This document shows, piece after piece, positions 27,129-34,993 of a stretch of DNA of 64,000 nt. The DNA is from Streptomyces sp. NBC_00094 (GTDB taxonomy: Bacteria; Actinomycetota; Actinomycetes; Streptomycetales; Streptomycetaceae). The stretch spans positions 2,914,001-2,978,000 of the forward strand of contig NZ_JAPEMB010000001.1 in NCBI RefSeq assembly GCF_026343125.1. The letters run 5' to 3'. Below the pieces are notes generated by a model that searched no databases, had not been told where the DNA came from, and saw nothing but the letters and a program-made list of their open reading frames with translations. Position 1 is the first letter of the stretch; each line of letters opens with the position of its first letter. Position numbers and translations under genes: made by a program.

Positions 27129-27201
27129 GTGGGTATAGCTCAGATGGTAGAGCACCTGGTTGTGGTCCAGGATGTCGCGGGTTCGAGTCCCGTTACTCAC
27201 C
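27129..27201 (+). tRNA. tRNA-His (GTG)
   Basis: A full cloverleaf: acceptor GTGGGTA with TACTCAC, anticodon stem CCTGG/CCAGG with loop TTGTGGT (anticodon GTG at 27162-27164), and T-arm GGGTTCGAGTCCC. A G lies just before position 1 (27128) and a C at the discriminator (27201), the -1G:C73 identity pair of tRNA-His. CCA is not encoded. Confidence 0.97.
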
Positions 27202-27208
27202 CTGAAGG

Positions 27209-27249
27209 CCGAGGCCCCGGTTCGGAAGAACCGGGGCCTCGGTCGTTTT
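27209..27249. terminator. Terminator after tRNA-His
   Basis: CCGAGGCCCCGGTTC (27209-27223), loop GGAA, and its complement (27228-27242), followed by TCGTTTT. It also faces the convergent xylanase gene. Confidence 0.9.
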
Positions 27250-27250
27250 C

Positions 27251-27293
27251 GTATGCGCCTGAGAGCAGGCTCCGTATGCGCCTAGGAGCAGGC
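27251..27293. repeat. Tandem duplication across the xylanase stop codon
   Basis: GTATGCGCCTGAGAGCAGGC (27251-27270) and GTATGCGCCTAGGAGCAGGC (27274-27293) are identical at 18 of 20 positions. The second copy contains the stop of the GH10 gene; the first lies just past it. Confidence 0.75.
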
Positions 27294-28622
27294 GGGGGCC
27301 GTCGGAGGCGGGTTGGTGCCCGACCAGGTGCCGTTGAAGCCGAAGGCGACCGAGCCGCCCGCGGGGATCGTCGCGTTGTACGAGAGGTGTGTCGCCGTCA
27401 CCTCCGTGCCGGTCTGGGTCGCCGTGGTGTTCCAGGCCTGGGTGATCCGCTGGCCGGCCGGGTAGGACCAGCGGACGGTCCAGCCGTTCAGCGGGGTCGT
27501 ACCCGTGTTGCGGAGGGTGACCTGGGCCGTGAAGCCGCCCGTCCACTGGCTCGTGACGGCGTAGGTGACGGAGCACACACCCGGGGCGGGTGGGGTGACC
27601 GGGGCGAGCGCCTCGGCGATCCCGGCGCGGGCGGGCTTCGGGGCGAGGTTCTCGTCGTACGGGGTCGCCGCGCCCTGGCCGGGGAAGAAGTCCGGGATCC
27701 AGGAGTCGGCGTCGGTGAAGCCCCAGACCGTGACGCCGGCGCAGCGGGTGACGGCCAGGCAGGCGCGCAGGACGGAGCCGTAGTCGGCCTTCTGCTGGGC
27801 GAGCTTCGCCTCGGTCGCGGGCAGGGTCATCCGGATGTCGAGCTCGGTGATCGCCACGTCCACGCCGAGCTCGGCGAAGCGGCGCAGGTTGGCCTCCAGG
27901 GAGGCCGGGACCTGGCCGAGGACGAGGTGGGCCTGGAAGCCGACGCCGTCGACCGGGACGCCCTGCGCGAGGAGTCGCTTGACCAGGGCGTACATGCCGT
28001 CGCTCTTCGCGCCGAGCGCGTCGGTGGAGTAGTCGTTGAGGTAGAGCTTCGCCGCCGGGTCGGCGGCGCGGGCGGCGCGGAAGGCGTCGGCGATGTACGA
28101 CTCGCCGAGCGTCGCCCCGAAGACGGACTGCCGGAGGGTGCCGTCCTCGTTCAGGGGTTCGTTGACGACGTCCCAGTGGTCGATCCGGCCCTTGTAGCGG
28201 CCGGCCTCGGCGGCGATGTGGTCGGTCATCAGGGTGCGGAGCCGGTCGGCGGTCCAGGTGCCGTCGGAGACCCAGCCGGGCAGCTGGCTGTGCCAGACGA
28301 GGGTGTGGCCGCGGACCTGCTGGCCGTGGGCCTCGGCGAAGGCGACGACCCGGTCGGCTCCGGTCCAGTCGTACGTGCCCCGGGTGGGTTCGACGGAGCC
28401 CCACTTCATCTCGTTGCCGGGGGTGATCGAGTCGAACTGGGCGGCGGCCAGGTCGGCGTATCCGCCCGTGAGTCTTCCGGCGGTGACGGCGGTGCCGAGG
28501 TAGCGGCCGTGGGCCTCGGCGAGGTCCCGGAGCGGGGCGTCGGCCGCCGCGGCCGGGGTGGTGGCGAGGGGGGTCAGGGCGGCGGCGAGGACCGCCGCCG
28601 CGGCGATCAGGCGACGGAGCAC
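27282..28622 (-). CDS. Endo-1,4-beta-xylanase, GH10 with CBM2
   Basis: A 446-residue secreted xylanase. Signal peptide to about residue 28 (LIAAAAVLAAALTPLATTPAAAA), GH10 barrel at about 30-335 with acid/base Glu in WDVVNEPLNE and nucleophile Glu in VAITELDIR, a short Pro linker, then a C-terminal CBM2 (about 345-446: CSVTYAVTSQWTGGF ... GFNGTWSGTNPPP). The GTG at 28622 is preceded by GGAGG and lies inside the 3' end of the GH74 gene (16-base overlap), so the two are translationally coupled and share the CebR-type promoter. Confidence 0.93.
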   Translation of the reverse strand: MLRRLIAAAAVLAAALTPLATTPAAAADAPLRDLAEAHGRYLGTAVTAGRLTGGYADLAAAQFDSITPGNEMKWGSVEPTRGTYDWTGADRVVAFAEAHGQQVRGHTLVWHSQLPGWVSDGTWTADRLRTLMTDHIAAEAGRYKGRIDHWDVVNEPLNEDGTLRQSVFGATLGESYIADAFRAARAADPAAKLYLNDYSTDALGAKSDGMYALVKRLLAQGVPVDGVGFQAHLVLGQVPASLEANLRRFAELGVDVAITELDIRMTLPATEAKLAQQKADYGSVLRACLAVTRCAGVTVWGFTDADSWIPDFFPGQGAATPYDENLAPKPARAGIAEALAPVTPPAPGVCSVTYAVTSQWTGGFTAQVTLRNTGTTPLNGWTVRWSYPAGQRITQAWNTTATQTGTEVTATHLSYNATIPAGGSVAFGFNGTWSGTNPPPTAPACS

Positions 28623-31297
28623 GTCGCACCTCCGAGGGTGAAGGCGGCGGGTACGGGGTTGGTGCCGGTCCAGCTGCCGGTGAAGCCGAAGGAGGCGGAG
28701 GCTCCGGCGGCGACGGGGCCGTTCCAGCCCGCGTTCTGGGCGGTGACGGCGGTGCCGGCCTGGGCAGGGGTGGCGTTCCACATCTGGCCGACGCGCTGCC
28801 CGGCGGGGTACTCCCAGCCGAGCTTCCAGCCGGTCCAGGCGGTGGTGGAGGTGTTGGTCAGGGTGACGTCGGCCTGGAAGCCGCCCTGCCACTGGTTGGT
28901 GACCTTGTAGGTGACCTTGCAGGCGCCGGAGGGCGCGGGCGGGTCGGTGGGGTCCGGCGGGTCGGTGGGGTCGGTGCCGCCGCCGGTCTCCGTGGTGTCG
29001 CCGTAGATGATGCCGCGTCCGTTGGTGGAGACGTACACGCGGCCGTAGACCCGGGGGTCGCCGGTGATCGCGGCGCCGGTCCAGCCCCACTGGTGGGCGT
29101 CGTCGTTGATCCGGACCCAGCTCGCGCCCGCGTCGGTGGAGCGGAAGACGCCCCGTACGCCGCCGATCTTCGCGCTCGTGTAGAGCGCGGGGTAGGTGGC
29201 GCCGGGTGCGGCCTTGCCGAAGCCGACGGTGTCGGCCTGGTCGACGCCGGCGATCCGGGTGAAGGTGGCGCCGCCGTCGGTGGAGTGCCAGAGGCCGTAG
29301 GTGGAGTCGGTGGCGCCGCCGGCGAACCAGATGTCGCCCTTCTTGCCGGGGACGGCCTTGAAGCGGGCGGCGCCCTTGGCCGGGAGGCCGGTGGCACGGG
29401 CCGTGAAGGTCGCGCCGCCGTCCGTGCTGGCGTAGAAGGTGCCGTCCTTGAAGCCGTAGAAGGTCTTCGGGTCGACGCGGTCGGACTCGACGGTCGCGCC
29501 GGCGGGGATGCCGGTGGAGGCGGTCCACGCCGTGCCGTAGCCGGTGGCCGTGTGCACGCCCGCGGTGCCGTCGGGGCTCCAGACGAAGCGGCTGCCGTCG
29601 GCGGCCGCGGCGACCGTGCCGCCGCCGGTGACGCCCGAAGGCTCCTGTCCGGCGAACCAGTTGGCGCCGTTGTCGGTGGAGAAGGCGATGCGCGGGCCGC
29701 CGTCGAGGTGGCCCGAGCGGACGACGGTGTTCGGGTTGGTCTCGGCGTAGTCGACGCTGGTCGTGGAGGTGAAGTTCGGGGAGGTGAACATCATCGACGG
29801 GACCGTGGTGAGGTCGGTGTGGCGGAAGCCGCCGATGTCGCCGAGGGCGCTGATCAGCGGGGCGCCGGAGGGCGGGGAGGCCAGGTCGAGGACGGCGGTC
29901 TCCTCAAGCCCCTTCACCATGGGCCTGATCGTGAAGTTCGCGCCCGTGTCCCACTTGGTGAGCTCCTGGGTGCCGTAGACCGTGGCGCCCGTGCCGTACA
30001 TCATGCGGTTCGAGTCGAAGGGGTCGATCTCCAGGGCCTCGGTCATCCAGCCGAGCTTCGGGGTCTGCTCGGGCGGCGCGGGGCTGGCGCCCCAGGTGAG
30101 CCAGGGCACGGAGGAGACGTCCATCGTGTAGCGGTTGGCTCGGTCGGGGTACGAGGTGTAGTCCCAGGCCTTGGTCCAGGTGGAGCCGGAGTCGGTGGAG
30201 CGGAAGATCTGGGTGTCGGGGTACCAGGAGCTGTAGCCGGAGACCATGACGGTGCCGGGCTTCCGGCGGTCGACGGTGAGGCCGCTGAAGCCGTAGTAGG
30301 TGTCGGCCTCCGCGACGGGGCTGATGTTCTTCCACTCGCCGGTGGCGGTGGCGTACCGCCAGACCTGGCCCTTGCCGCCGTCGTACGGGCCGGCCTTGTC
30401 GCTGTACGCGAGGTAGAGGTAGCCGTTCGCCGCGTCGAGGACGCCCTTGTGGGCGAGGTATCCGGTGGGCTGGCCGGGCAGCCGGGTCCAGGTCGCACCC
30501 GCGTCGGTGGAGCGGTAGACGGCGTTCTCCTTGTCGCCGACGCCGACGTAGATCGTCTTCGTGGCGTTGCCCGCCGTGCCGGTCGACTCGTCGAAGGTGA
30601 CCCAGACGATGCCCTGCTCGTCGGAGTTGTAGCCGCTGGTGTCGGTCGGGTCCTGCTGGTAGTTCCCGGGGTTGGTGAAGCCGGCGACCTTCGACCAGGT
30701 GACGCCCGAGTCGGTGGAGCGCCAGAGGCCGTTGCCGCTCGGGGCGCCGAGGTAGAGGACGCTGTTCTTGTGCGGGTCGACGGCGAGGCGTTCGCCCATG
30801 CCGCGGCCGGGCATGTTGCCGCCGAGCTTGAAGGGGAGGTCGGTGCGCTGCCAGGTGGCGCCCCGGTCCGCGGAGCGGAGGACGGCGCCGTTGCCGGGGT
30901 CCCAGTCGTTCGTGTACGTGCCGACCGCCGCGTACAGCCGGTCGGGGTCGACGGTGTCGGAGGCGAGGCCGACGACTCCGGTGTGGCCCCAGTGGTCCCA
31001 GTCGACGGAGTCGAGAAGCGGGGTCCAGGAGGAGGCGGCCTGGTTCCAGCGGTAGACACCGCCGATGTCGGTGCGGGCGTAGACGAGGTCCTTCTCGGCC
31101 CGGTTGAAGACGATGCCGGGGACGAAGCCGCCGCCGTCGACACGGACGTTCTTCCAGGTGTACGAATCGCTCGTGGTGGCGGGCTCGGCGGAGGCGGGTA
31201 CGGCGGAGGCGGGTACGGCGGTGACACGGGGTGCCGCTGCCACGAGAAGGCCCGCTGTCAGGGCGAGCCCCGCGAGCAGGTGGCGTGTTCTGCGCAT
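28607..31297 (-). CDS. Xyloglucanase, GH74 with CBM2
   Basis: An 896-residue secreted xyloglucan hydrolase. Signal peptide, then a GH74 double seven-bladed propeller (about 45-770) rich in sialidase/BNR-like Asp-box repeats (RSTDSGVTW, RSTDAGATW, HSTDGGATF). A short PTDPP linker leads to a CBM2 (about 800-896; CKVTYKVTNQWQGGFQADVTL). It is first in the operon with GH10 xylanase: both attack hemicellulose and target cellulose through CBM2. Its ATG lies 22 bases downstream of a perfect CebR-type palindrome. Confidence 0.93.
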   Translation of the reverse strand: MRRTRHLLAGLALTAGLLVAAAPRVTAVPASAVPASAEPATTSDSYTWKNVRVDGGGFVPGIVFNRAEKDLVYARTDIGGVYRWNQAASSWTPLLDSVDWDHWGHTGVVGLASDTVDPDRLYAAVGTYTNDWDPGNGAVLRSADRGATWQRTDLPFKLGGNMPGRGMGERLAVDPHKNSVLYLGAPSGNGLWRSTDSGVTWSKVAGFTNPGNYQQDPTDTSGYNSDEQGIVWVTFDESTGTAGNATKTIYVGVGDKENAVYRSTDAGATWTRLPGQPTGYLAHKGVLDAANGYLYLAYSDKAGPYDGGKGQVWRYATATGEWKNISPVAEADTYYGFSGLTVDRRKPGTVMVSGYSSWYPDTQIFRSTDSGSTWTKAWDYTSYPDRANRYTMDVSSVPWLTWGASPAPPEQTPKLGWMTEALEIDPFDSNRMMYGTGATVYGTQELTKWDTGANFTIRPMVKGLEETAVLDLASPPSGAPLISALGDIGGFRHTDLTTVPSMMFTSPNFTSTTSVDYAETNPNTVVRSGHLDGGPRIAFSTDNGANWFAGQEPSGVTGGGTVAAAADGSRFVWSPDGTAGVHTATGYGTAWTASTGIPAGATVESDRVDPKTFYGFKDGTFYASTDGGATFTARATGLPAKGAARFKAVPGKKGDIWFAGGATDSTYGLWHSTDGGATFTRIAGVDQADTVGFGKAAPGATYPALYTSAKIGGVRGVFRSTDAGASWVRINDDAHQWGWTGAAITGDPRVYGRVYVSTNGRGIIYGDTTETGGGTDPTDPPDPTDPPAPSGACKVTYKVTNQWQGGFQADVTLTNTSTTAWTGWKLGWEYPAGQRVGQMWNATPAQAGTAVTAQNAGWNGPVAAGASASFGFTGSWTGTNPVPAAFTLGGATCSVA

Positions 31298-31319
31298 GGA
31301 TATCCCGTCGAAGATTGAA

Positions 31320-31333
31320 TGGGAGCGCTCCCA
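31320..31333. promoter_or_regulatory. CebR-type operator
   Basis: TGGGAGCGCTCCCA is a perfect 14-bp palindrome and the consensus CebR box, the cellobiose-responsive LacI-type repressor of cellulose use in Streptomyces. It lies over the predicted start of the GH74-GH10 transcript and 165 bases before the divergent sugar ABC transporter gene. Confidence 0.93.
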
Positions 31334-31362
31334 CTATTGAGTCGGTGTCAGAACACGGTCAA
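31333..31362 (-). promoter_or_regulatory. Predicted promoter of the GH74-GH10 operon
   Basis: On the minus strand, TTGACC (31362-31357) and AATAGT (31338-31333) are 18 bp apart. Initiation would fall near 31326, inside the CebR palindrome, which would explain repression by promoter occlusion. Confidence 0.6.
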
Positions 31363-31498
31363 GGTCCGGGAGTCGTCGAAGACGTTCGACGACGCACCCG
31401 CCGGGTACGGCCGGGCGGGTGGTGCGGGCGGCGAGTTCCGCGCGGCCCGGCGAGCTGCCCCCCGTCGGCCGGACGGAGCCGCACTACGGTCGGGGCCC

Positions 31499-32848
31499 AT
31501 GGGGAGGAGGAGCGGCAGCCGGAAGCGCGGGCCCGTCCGCGGGCTCGCCCTCGCCCTCCTCCTGGGCGCGGCGCTCTCCGGCGGCTGCGCGACCGACCCT
31601 CCGGTGCCGCCCGCGACGGGCGTCCCGGCGCGGGAGACGGTGGACGGGAGCGGGCGGCGGATCACGCTCACCGTCGGGGTGTTCGGCACCTTCGGCCTCC
31701 AGGAGGCCGGGCTCTACGACACGTACATGCGGCTGAACCCGGACATCGAGGTCCAGCAGACCTCCCTCAGCCGCAACGACGTCTACTACCCGCAGCTGCT
31801 CACCCATCTCACCGCCGGCTCCGGCCTCGCCGACGTCCAGGCCGTCGAGGTCGGCAACATCGCCGAGGTCCTCGCCACGCAGGGGAACCGGCTCGACGAG
31901 CTCGGCTCGGCGCCCGGCGTCGACCCGGGCGCCTTCCTGCCGTGGAAGTGGGCGCAGGGCACCGCCGCCGACGGGCGCACGCTCGCCCTCGGCACCGACA
32001 TCGGGCCGCAGGCCGTCTGCTACCGCAAGGACCTCTTCGCCCGGGCCGGCCTCCCCACCGAGCGGGGCGCCGTCGGGCGGCTGTGGGCCGGGGACTGGCG
32101 CGCGTACCTGGCGGCCGGGGTCCGCTACCGCGAACGGGTCCCGGAGGGCCCGGCGTTCACGGACTCCGCATCCGGGGTGATGGCGGCGGTGACGGGCAGC
32201 GCGCCGCTCCGCTACTACGACGAGCAGGGCGACCTGATCGTGGCGGTCAACCCGGCGGTACGGGAGGCCTGGGACCTCGCGGCCGCGTTCGCCCGGCAGG
32301 GGCTGACCGCCCGGCTCCAGCAGTTCACCCCCGGCTGGGACCAGGCCTTCGCGAACGGCGCGTTCGCCACGATCGCCTGCCCCGCCTGGATGCTCGGCTA
32401 CATCCAGGACAAGGCGGGCCCGGCGGGGCGCGGCCGGTGGGACGTGGCGGCGGCGCCCCGGCCGGGCAGCTGGGGCGGCTCGTTCCTCGTCGTGCCGTCG
32501 GCCGGACGGCACCGCGCGGAGGCGGCCCGGCTCGCGGCCTGGCTGACCGCGCCCGCCCAGCAGGCGGTGGTCTTCGAGCGGCGCGGCAGCTTCCCGAGCG
32601 CCTCGGCCGCGTACACGCTCCCGGCGGTCGTGTCCGCCCGGCACCCGTACTTCGACGACGCCCCGGTCGGTGCGATCTTCGCGGCAGCGGCCCGGGGCGT
32701 CCCCCGGGCCCCGATCGGCCCGAAGGACGCCCTCGTCGCCCAGACCCTGGCGGACGTCGGCATGCTCCAGGTCGACCAGACGGGCCGTTCCCCGGAGTCG
32801 GCCTGGAACGCGGCGATGAAGGCGATCGACAACGCGCTGGACCGGTGA
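31499..32848 (+). CDS. Sugar-binding lipoprotein of an ABC transporter (CebE-like)
   Basis: A 449-residue family 1 extracellular solute-binding protein. A basic N-terminus and hydrophobic core end in a lipobox-like LSGGC. The mature protein resembles cello-oligosaccharide-binding CebE: ITLTVGVFGTFGLQEAGLYD, DVQAVEVGNIAEVL and LGTDIGPQAVCYRKDLF. ATG 31499 is preferred over the longer frame from 31319 because the signal peptide then begins at the N-terminus. It is followed by two permease genes and divergent from CebR-boxed cellulase-type genes, so an oligosaccharide from cellulose or hemicellulose is the likely substrate (inference). Confidence 0.87.
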   Translation: MGRRSGSRKRGPVRGLALALLLGAALSGGCATDPPVPPATGVPARETVDGSGRRITLTVGVFGTFGLQEAGLYDTYMRLNPDIEVQQTSLSRNDVYYPQLLTHLTAGSGLADVQAVEVGNIAEVLATQGNRLDELGSAPGVDPGAFLPWKWAQGTAADGRTLALGTDIGPQAVCYRKDLFARAGLPTERGAVGRLWAGDWRAYLAAGVRYRERVPEGPAFTDSASGVMAAVTGSAPLRYYDEQGDLIVAVNPAVREAWDLAAAFARQGLTARLQQFTPGWDQAFANGAFATIACPAWMLGYIQDKAGPAGRGRWDVAAAPRPGSWGGSFLVVPSAGRHRAEAARLAAWLTAPAQQAVVFERRGSFPSASAAYTLPAVVSARHPYFDDAPVGAIFAAAARGVPRAPIGPKDALVAQTLADVGMLQVDQTGRSPESAWNAAMKAIDNALDR

Positions 32849-32855
32849 CCCGGAG

Positions 32856-34058
32856 ATGACCGAGACACGGACGCCGCCGGAGCCCCCGGAGCGGCCGGAG
32901 CCTGACGGACGGCCGGAGCCCCCGGAGCGGCCGGAGCCTGACGGAAGGCCGGAGCGGCCGGACCCGGACGGACGGACGGAGCAGTCGGGGCGGTCGGAGC
33001 CGTCGACCGCCGGACCCGGTGCCGCCGGCCCCCGGAACGGCCCCCGCACCGGAGCCGGGACCGGAGCCGACACCCGGGCGCGAGGCGCCCGTTCGCCCCG
33101 GCGCGGCCGTCACTCCCACCGTCACCGCAGCCGTCACCGCAGCCGTCACCCCCGCCGTACCCCCGTCGGCTCGCGCTGGGCGCCGTACGCCCTCGTCGCG
33201 CCGTTCTTCCTCTTCTTCGGCGCCTTCGGGATCTTCCCGCTGCTCGCGACCGCCTGGACCTCGCTCCACCGGGTCGAGCTGACCGCGCCGGCCGAGCAGG
33301 AGTGGGTGGGGCTGCACAACTACGCCCGCCTGCTCGACGACACGTTCTTCTGGAACGCCCTCGGGAACACCGTCGTCATCGGCGTCCTCTCCACCGTCCC
33401 CCAGTTGCTGCTCGCGCTCGGCGTCGCGCACCTCCTCGACGTCCGGCTGCGGGGCCGCGGCTTCTTCCGGGTCGTGGCGCTCGCCCCGTACGCCACCTCG
33501 GTGGCCGCCGCGACCCTGGTCTTCGCGCTGTTCTTCGGGCGGGACCACGGGATGGCCAACTGGGCCCTGGGGACGGTCGGCATCGACCCGGTGGACTGGC
33601 AGAACGGCCCGTGGGCGTCGAAGTTCGCGGTGTCGTCGATCGTGATCTGGCGCTGGACCGGCTACAACGCGCTGATCTACCTGGCGGCGATGCAGACGAT
33701 CCCGCGCGAGCTGTACGAGGCGGCGGCGCTCGACGGGGCGTCCCGGTGGCGGCAGTTCCTGCACGTGACGCTGCCGGGGCTGTGGCCCGCGGTCCTCTTC
33801 ACCGTGCTGGTCTCGACGATCGGCGCGACCCAGCTCTTCGGAGAGCCGCTGCTCTTCGCCAGCGGCGCGGGGGCCTCGGGGGGCGCGGACCACCAGTTCC
33901 AGACGCTGGGTCTCTATCTGTACGAGCAGGGCTGGGTGAACCTCCACCTGGGGCGGGCCGCGGCCATCGCCTGGGCGATGCTCCTGATCCTGGTCGTGGC
34001 GTTCGGGGCCGTACGGCTCCTGCGCGGCGGCCTCGCACGCCGGGAGCAGGCCTCATGA
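32856..34058 (+). CDS. Sugar ABC transporter permease 1 (CebF-like)
   Basis: A 400-residue MalF/UgpA-type permease with six membrane segments starting at about residue 110 (YALVAPFFLFFGAFGIFPLL) and an EAA loop (YEAAALDGASRWRQFLHVTLP). The first 105 residues are unusual: Pro/Glu/Arg/Asp-rich, built partly from a tandem 12-residue repeat (PEPPERPEPDGR), followed by an Arg/His-rich stretch. Family members normally have a short cytoplasmic leader. The ATG lies 7 bases past the upstream stop with GGAG immediately before it, a poor spacing, so the true start could differ, but no better one is visible. Confidence 0.87.
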   Translation: MTETRTPPEPPERPEPDGRPEPPERPEPDGRPERPDPDGRTEQSGRSEPSTAGPGAAGPRNGPRTGAGTGADTRARGARSPRRGRHSHRHRSRHRSRHPRRTPVGSRWAPYALVAPFFLFFGAFGIFPLLATAWTSLHRVELTAPAEQEWVGLHNYARLLDDTFFWNALGNTVVIGVLSTVPQLLLALGVAHLLDVRLRGRGFFRVVALAPYATSVAAATLVFALFFGRDHGMANWALGTVGIDPVDWQNGPWASKFAVSSIVIWRWTGYNALIYLAAMQTIPRELYEAAALDGASRWRQFLHVTLPGLWPAVLFTVLVSTIGATQLFGEPLLFASGAGASGGADHQFQTLGLYLYEQGWVNLHLGRAAAIAWAMLLILVVAFGAVRLLRGGLARREQAS

Positions 34059-34879
34059 GGACGGAACGGCCCGGCTGGGGCACGTACGCGCTGCTCGCGC
34101 TCTTCGCGGCCGTCTCCCTCTTCCCGCTGGTGTGGACGGCGGTCGCCGCCTCCCGGACGAGTACGCGACTCGCGGCCACCCCGCCGCCCTTCCGGTTCGG
34201 GAGGAACCTGCCCCGGAACCTGGAGATCGCCTGGACCGACGCCCGGCTCGGCGAGGCCCTGGCGAACACCGCGCTGGTCGCCGGGGCGGTCGCGGCGGGG
34301 ACGGTGCTCTTCTCGACGCTCGCCGGCTTCGCCTTCGCCAGGCTGCGGTTCCGCTTCCGGGGCACGCTGCTCCTGGTCGTGGCCGGGACGATGCTGATCC
34401 CGCCTCAGCTGGGGGTCGTCCCGCTCTATCTGCTGATCGCGCGGCTTCGGTGGACGGACGAGCTCCAGGCGGTGATCCTGCCGTCGCTCGTCTCGGCCTT
34501 CGGCGTCTTCTTCATGCTCCAGCACCTGACGCGGGCGCTGCCGTACGAGGTGCTGGAGGCCGCCCGGATGGACGGGGCGGGGACGGTGCGGACGGTGTGG
34601 CACGTGGTGCTGCCGGCGGCGCGCCCGGCGATGGCGGTCCTCGGGATGCTGTCGTTCGTGGCGGCCTGGAACGATTTCTTCTGGCCGGTCCTCGCGCTGA
34701 CGCAGACCGGGAACCCGACGGTGCAGGTGGCGCTCACGGGGCTGGGGCGGGGCTCGGTGCCCGACCAGTCGGTGGTCATGGCGGGGGCGCTGCTCGGGAC
34801 GTTGCCGCTGCTCCTGGTGCTCGCGCTGTTCGGTCGGCACATCGTGGGCGGGGTGATGCGGGGTGCGGTCAAGGGATGA
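34055..34879 (+). CDS. Sugar ABC transporter permease 2 (CebG-like)
   Basis: A 274-residue MalG-type permease with six membrane segments and the EAA motif EAARMDGAGTVRTVWHVVLP for contact with the ATPase. The ATG overlaps the upstream stop (ATGA). No ATPase gene follows, as in other Streptomyces CebEFG systems, which use the shared ATPase MsiK encoded elsewhere. No beta-glucosidase or cebR gene is in the window. Confidence 0.92.
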   Translation: MRTERPGWGTYALLALFAAVSLFPLVWTAVAASRTSTRLAATPPPFRFGRNLPRNLEIAWTDARLGEALANTALVAGAVAAGTVLFSTLAGFAFARLRFRFRGTLLLVVAGTMLIPPQLGVVPLYLLIARLRWTDELQAVILPSLVSAFGVFFMLQHLTRALPYEVLEAARMDGAGTVRTVWHVVLPAARPAMAVLGMLSFVAAWNDFFWPVLALTQTGNPTVQVALTGLGRGSVPDQSVVMAGALLGTLPLLLVLALFGRHIVGGVMRGAVKG

Positions 34880-34993
34880 GAACGGCTCACCCGTTCGGGC
34901 GAGGCGTTGATCCATTTCGCCCCGACCCACTGTTAACTTCCCTTTATGTCCGAGATTCTCACATTTCCTCCCTCGTGGGCGAGGTGACGGCGC

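Noticed and set aside
27126..28910. Long open frame on the plus strand opposite the xylanase and GH74 genes
   Set aside because: It begins inside tRNA-His, is antisense to two well-supported enzymes and has the Gly/Val/Arg-rich composition of a high-GC shadow.
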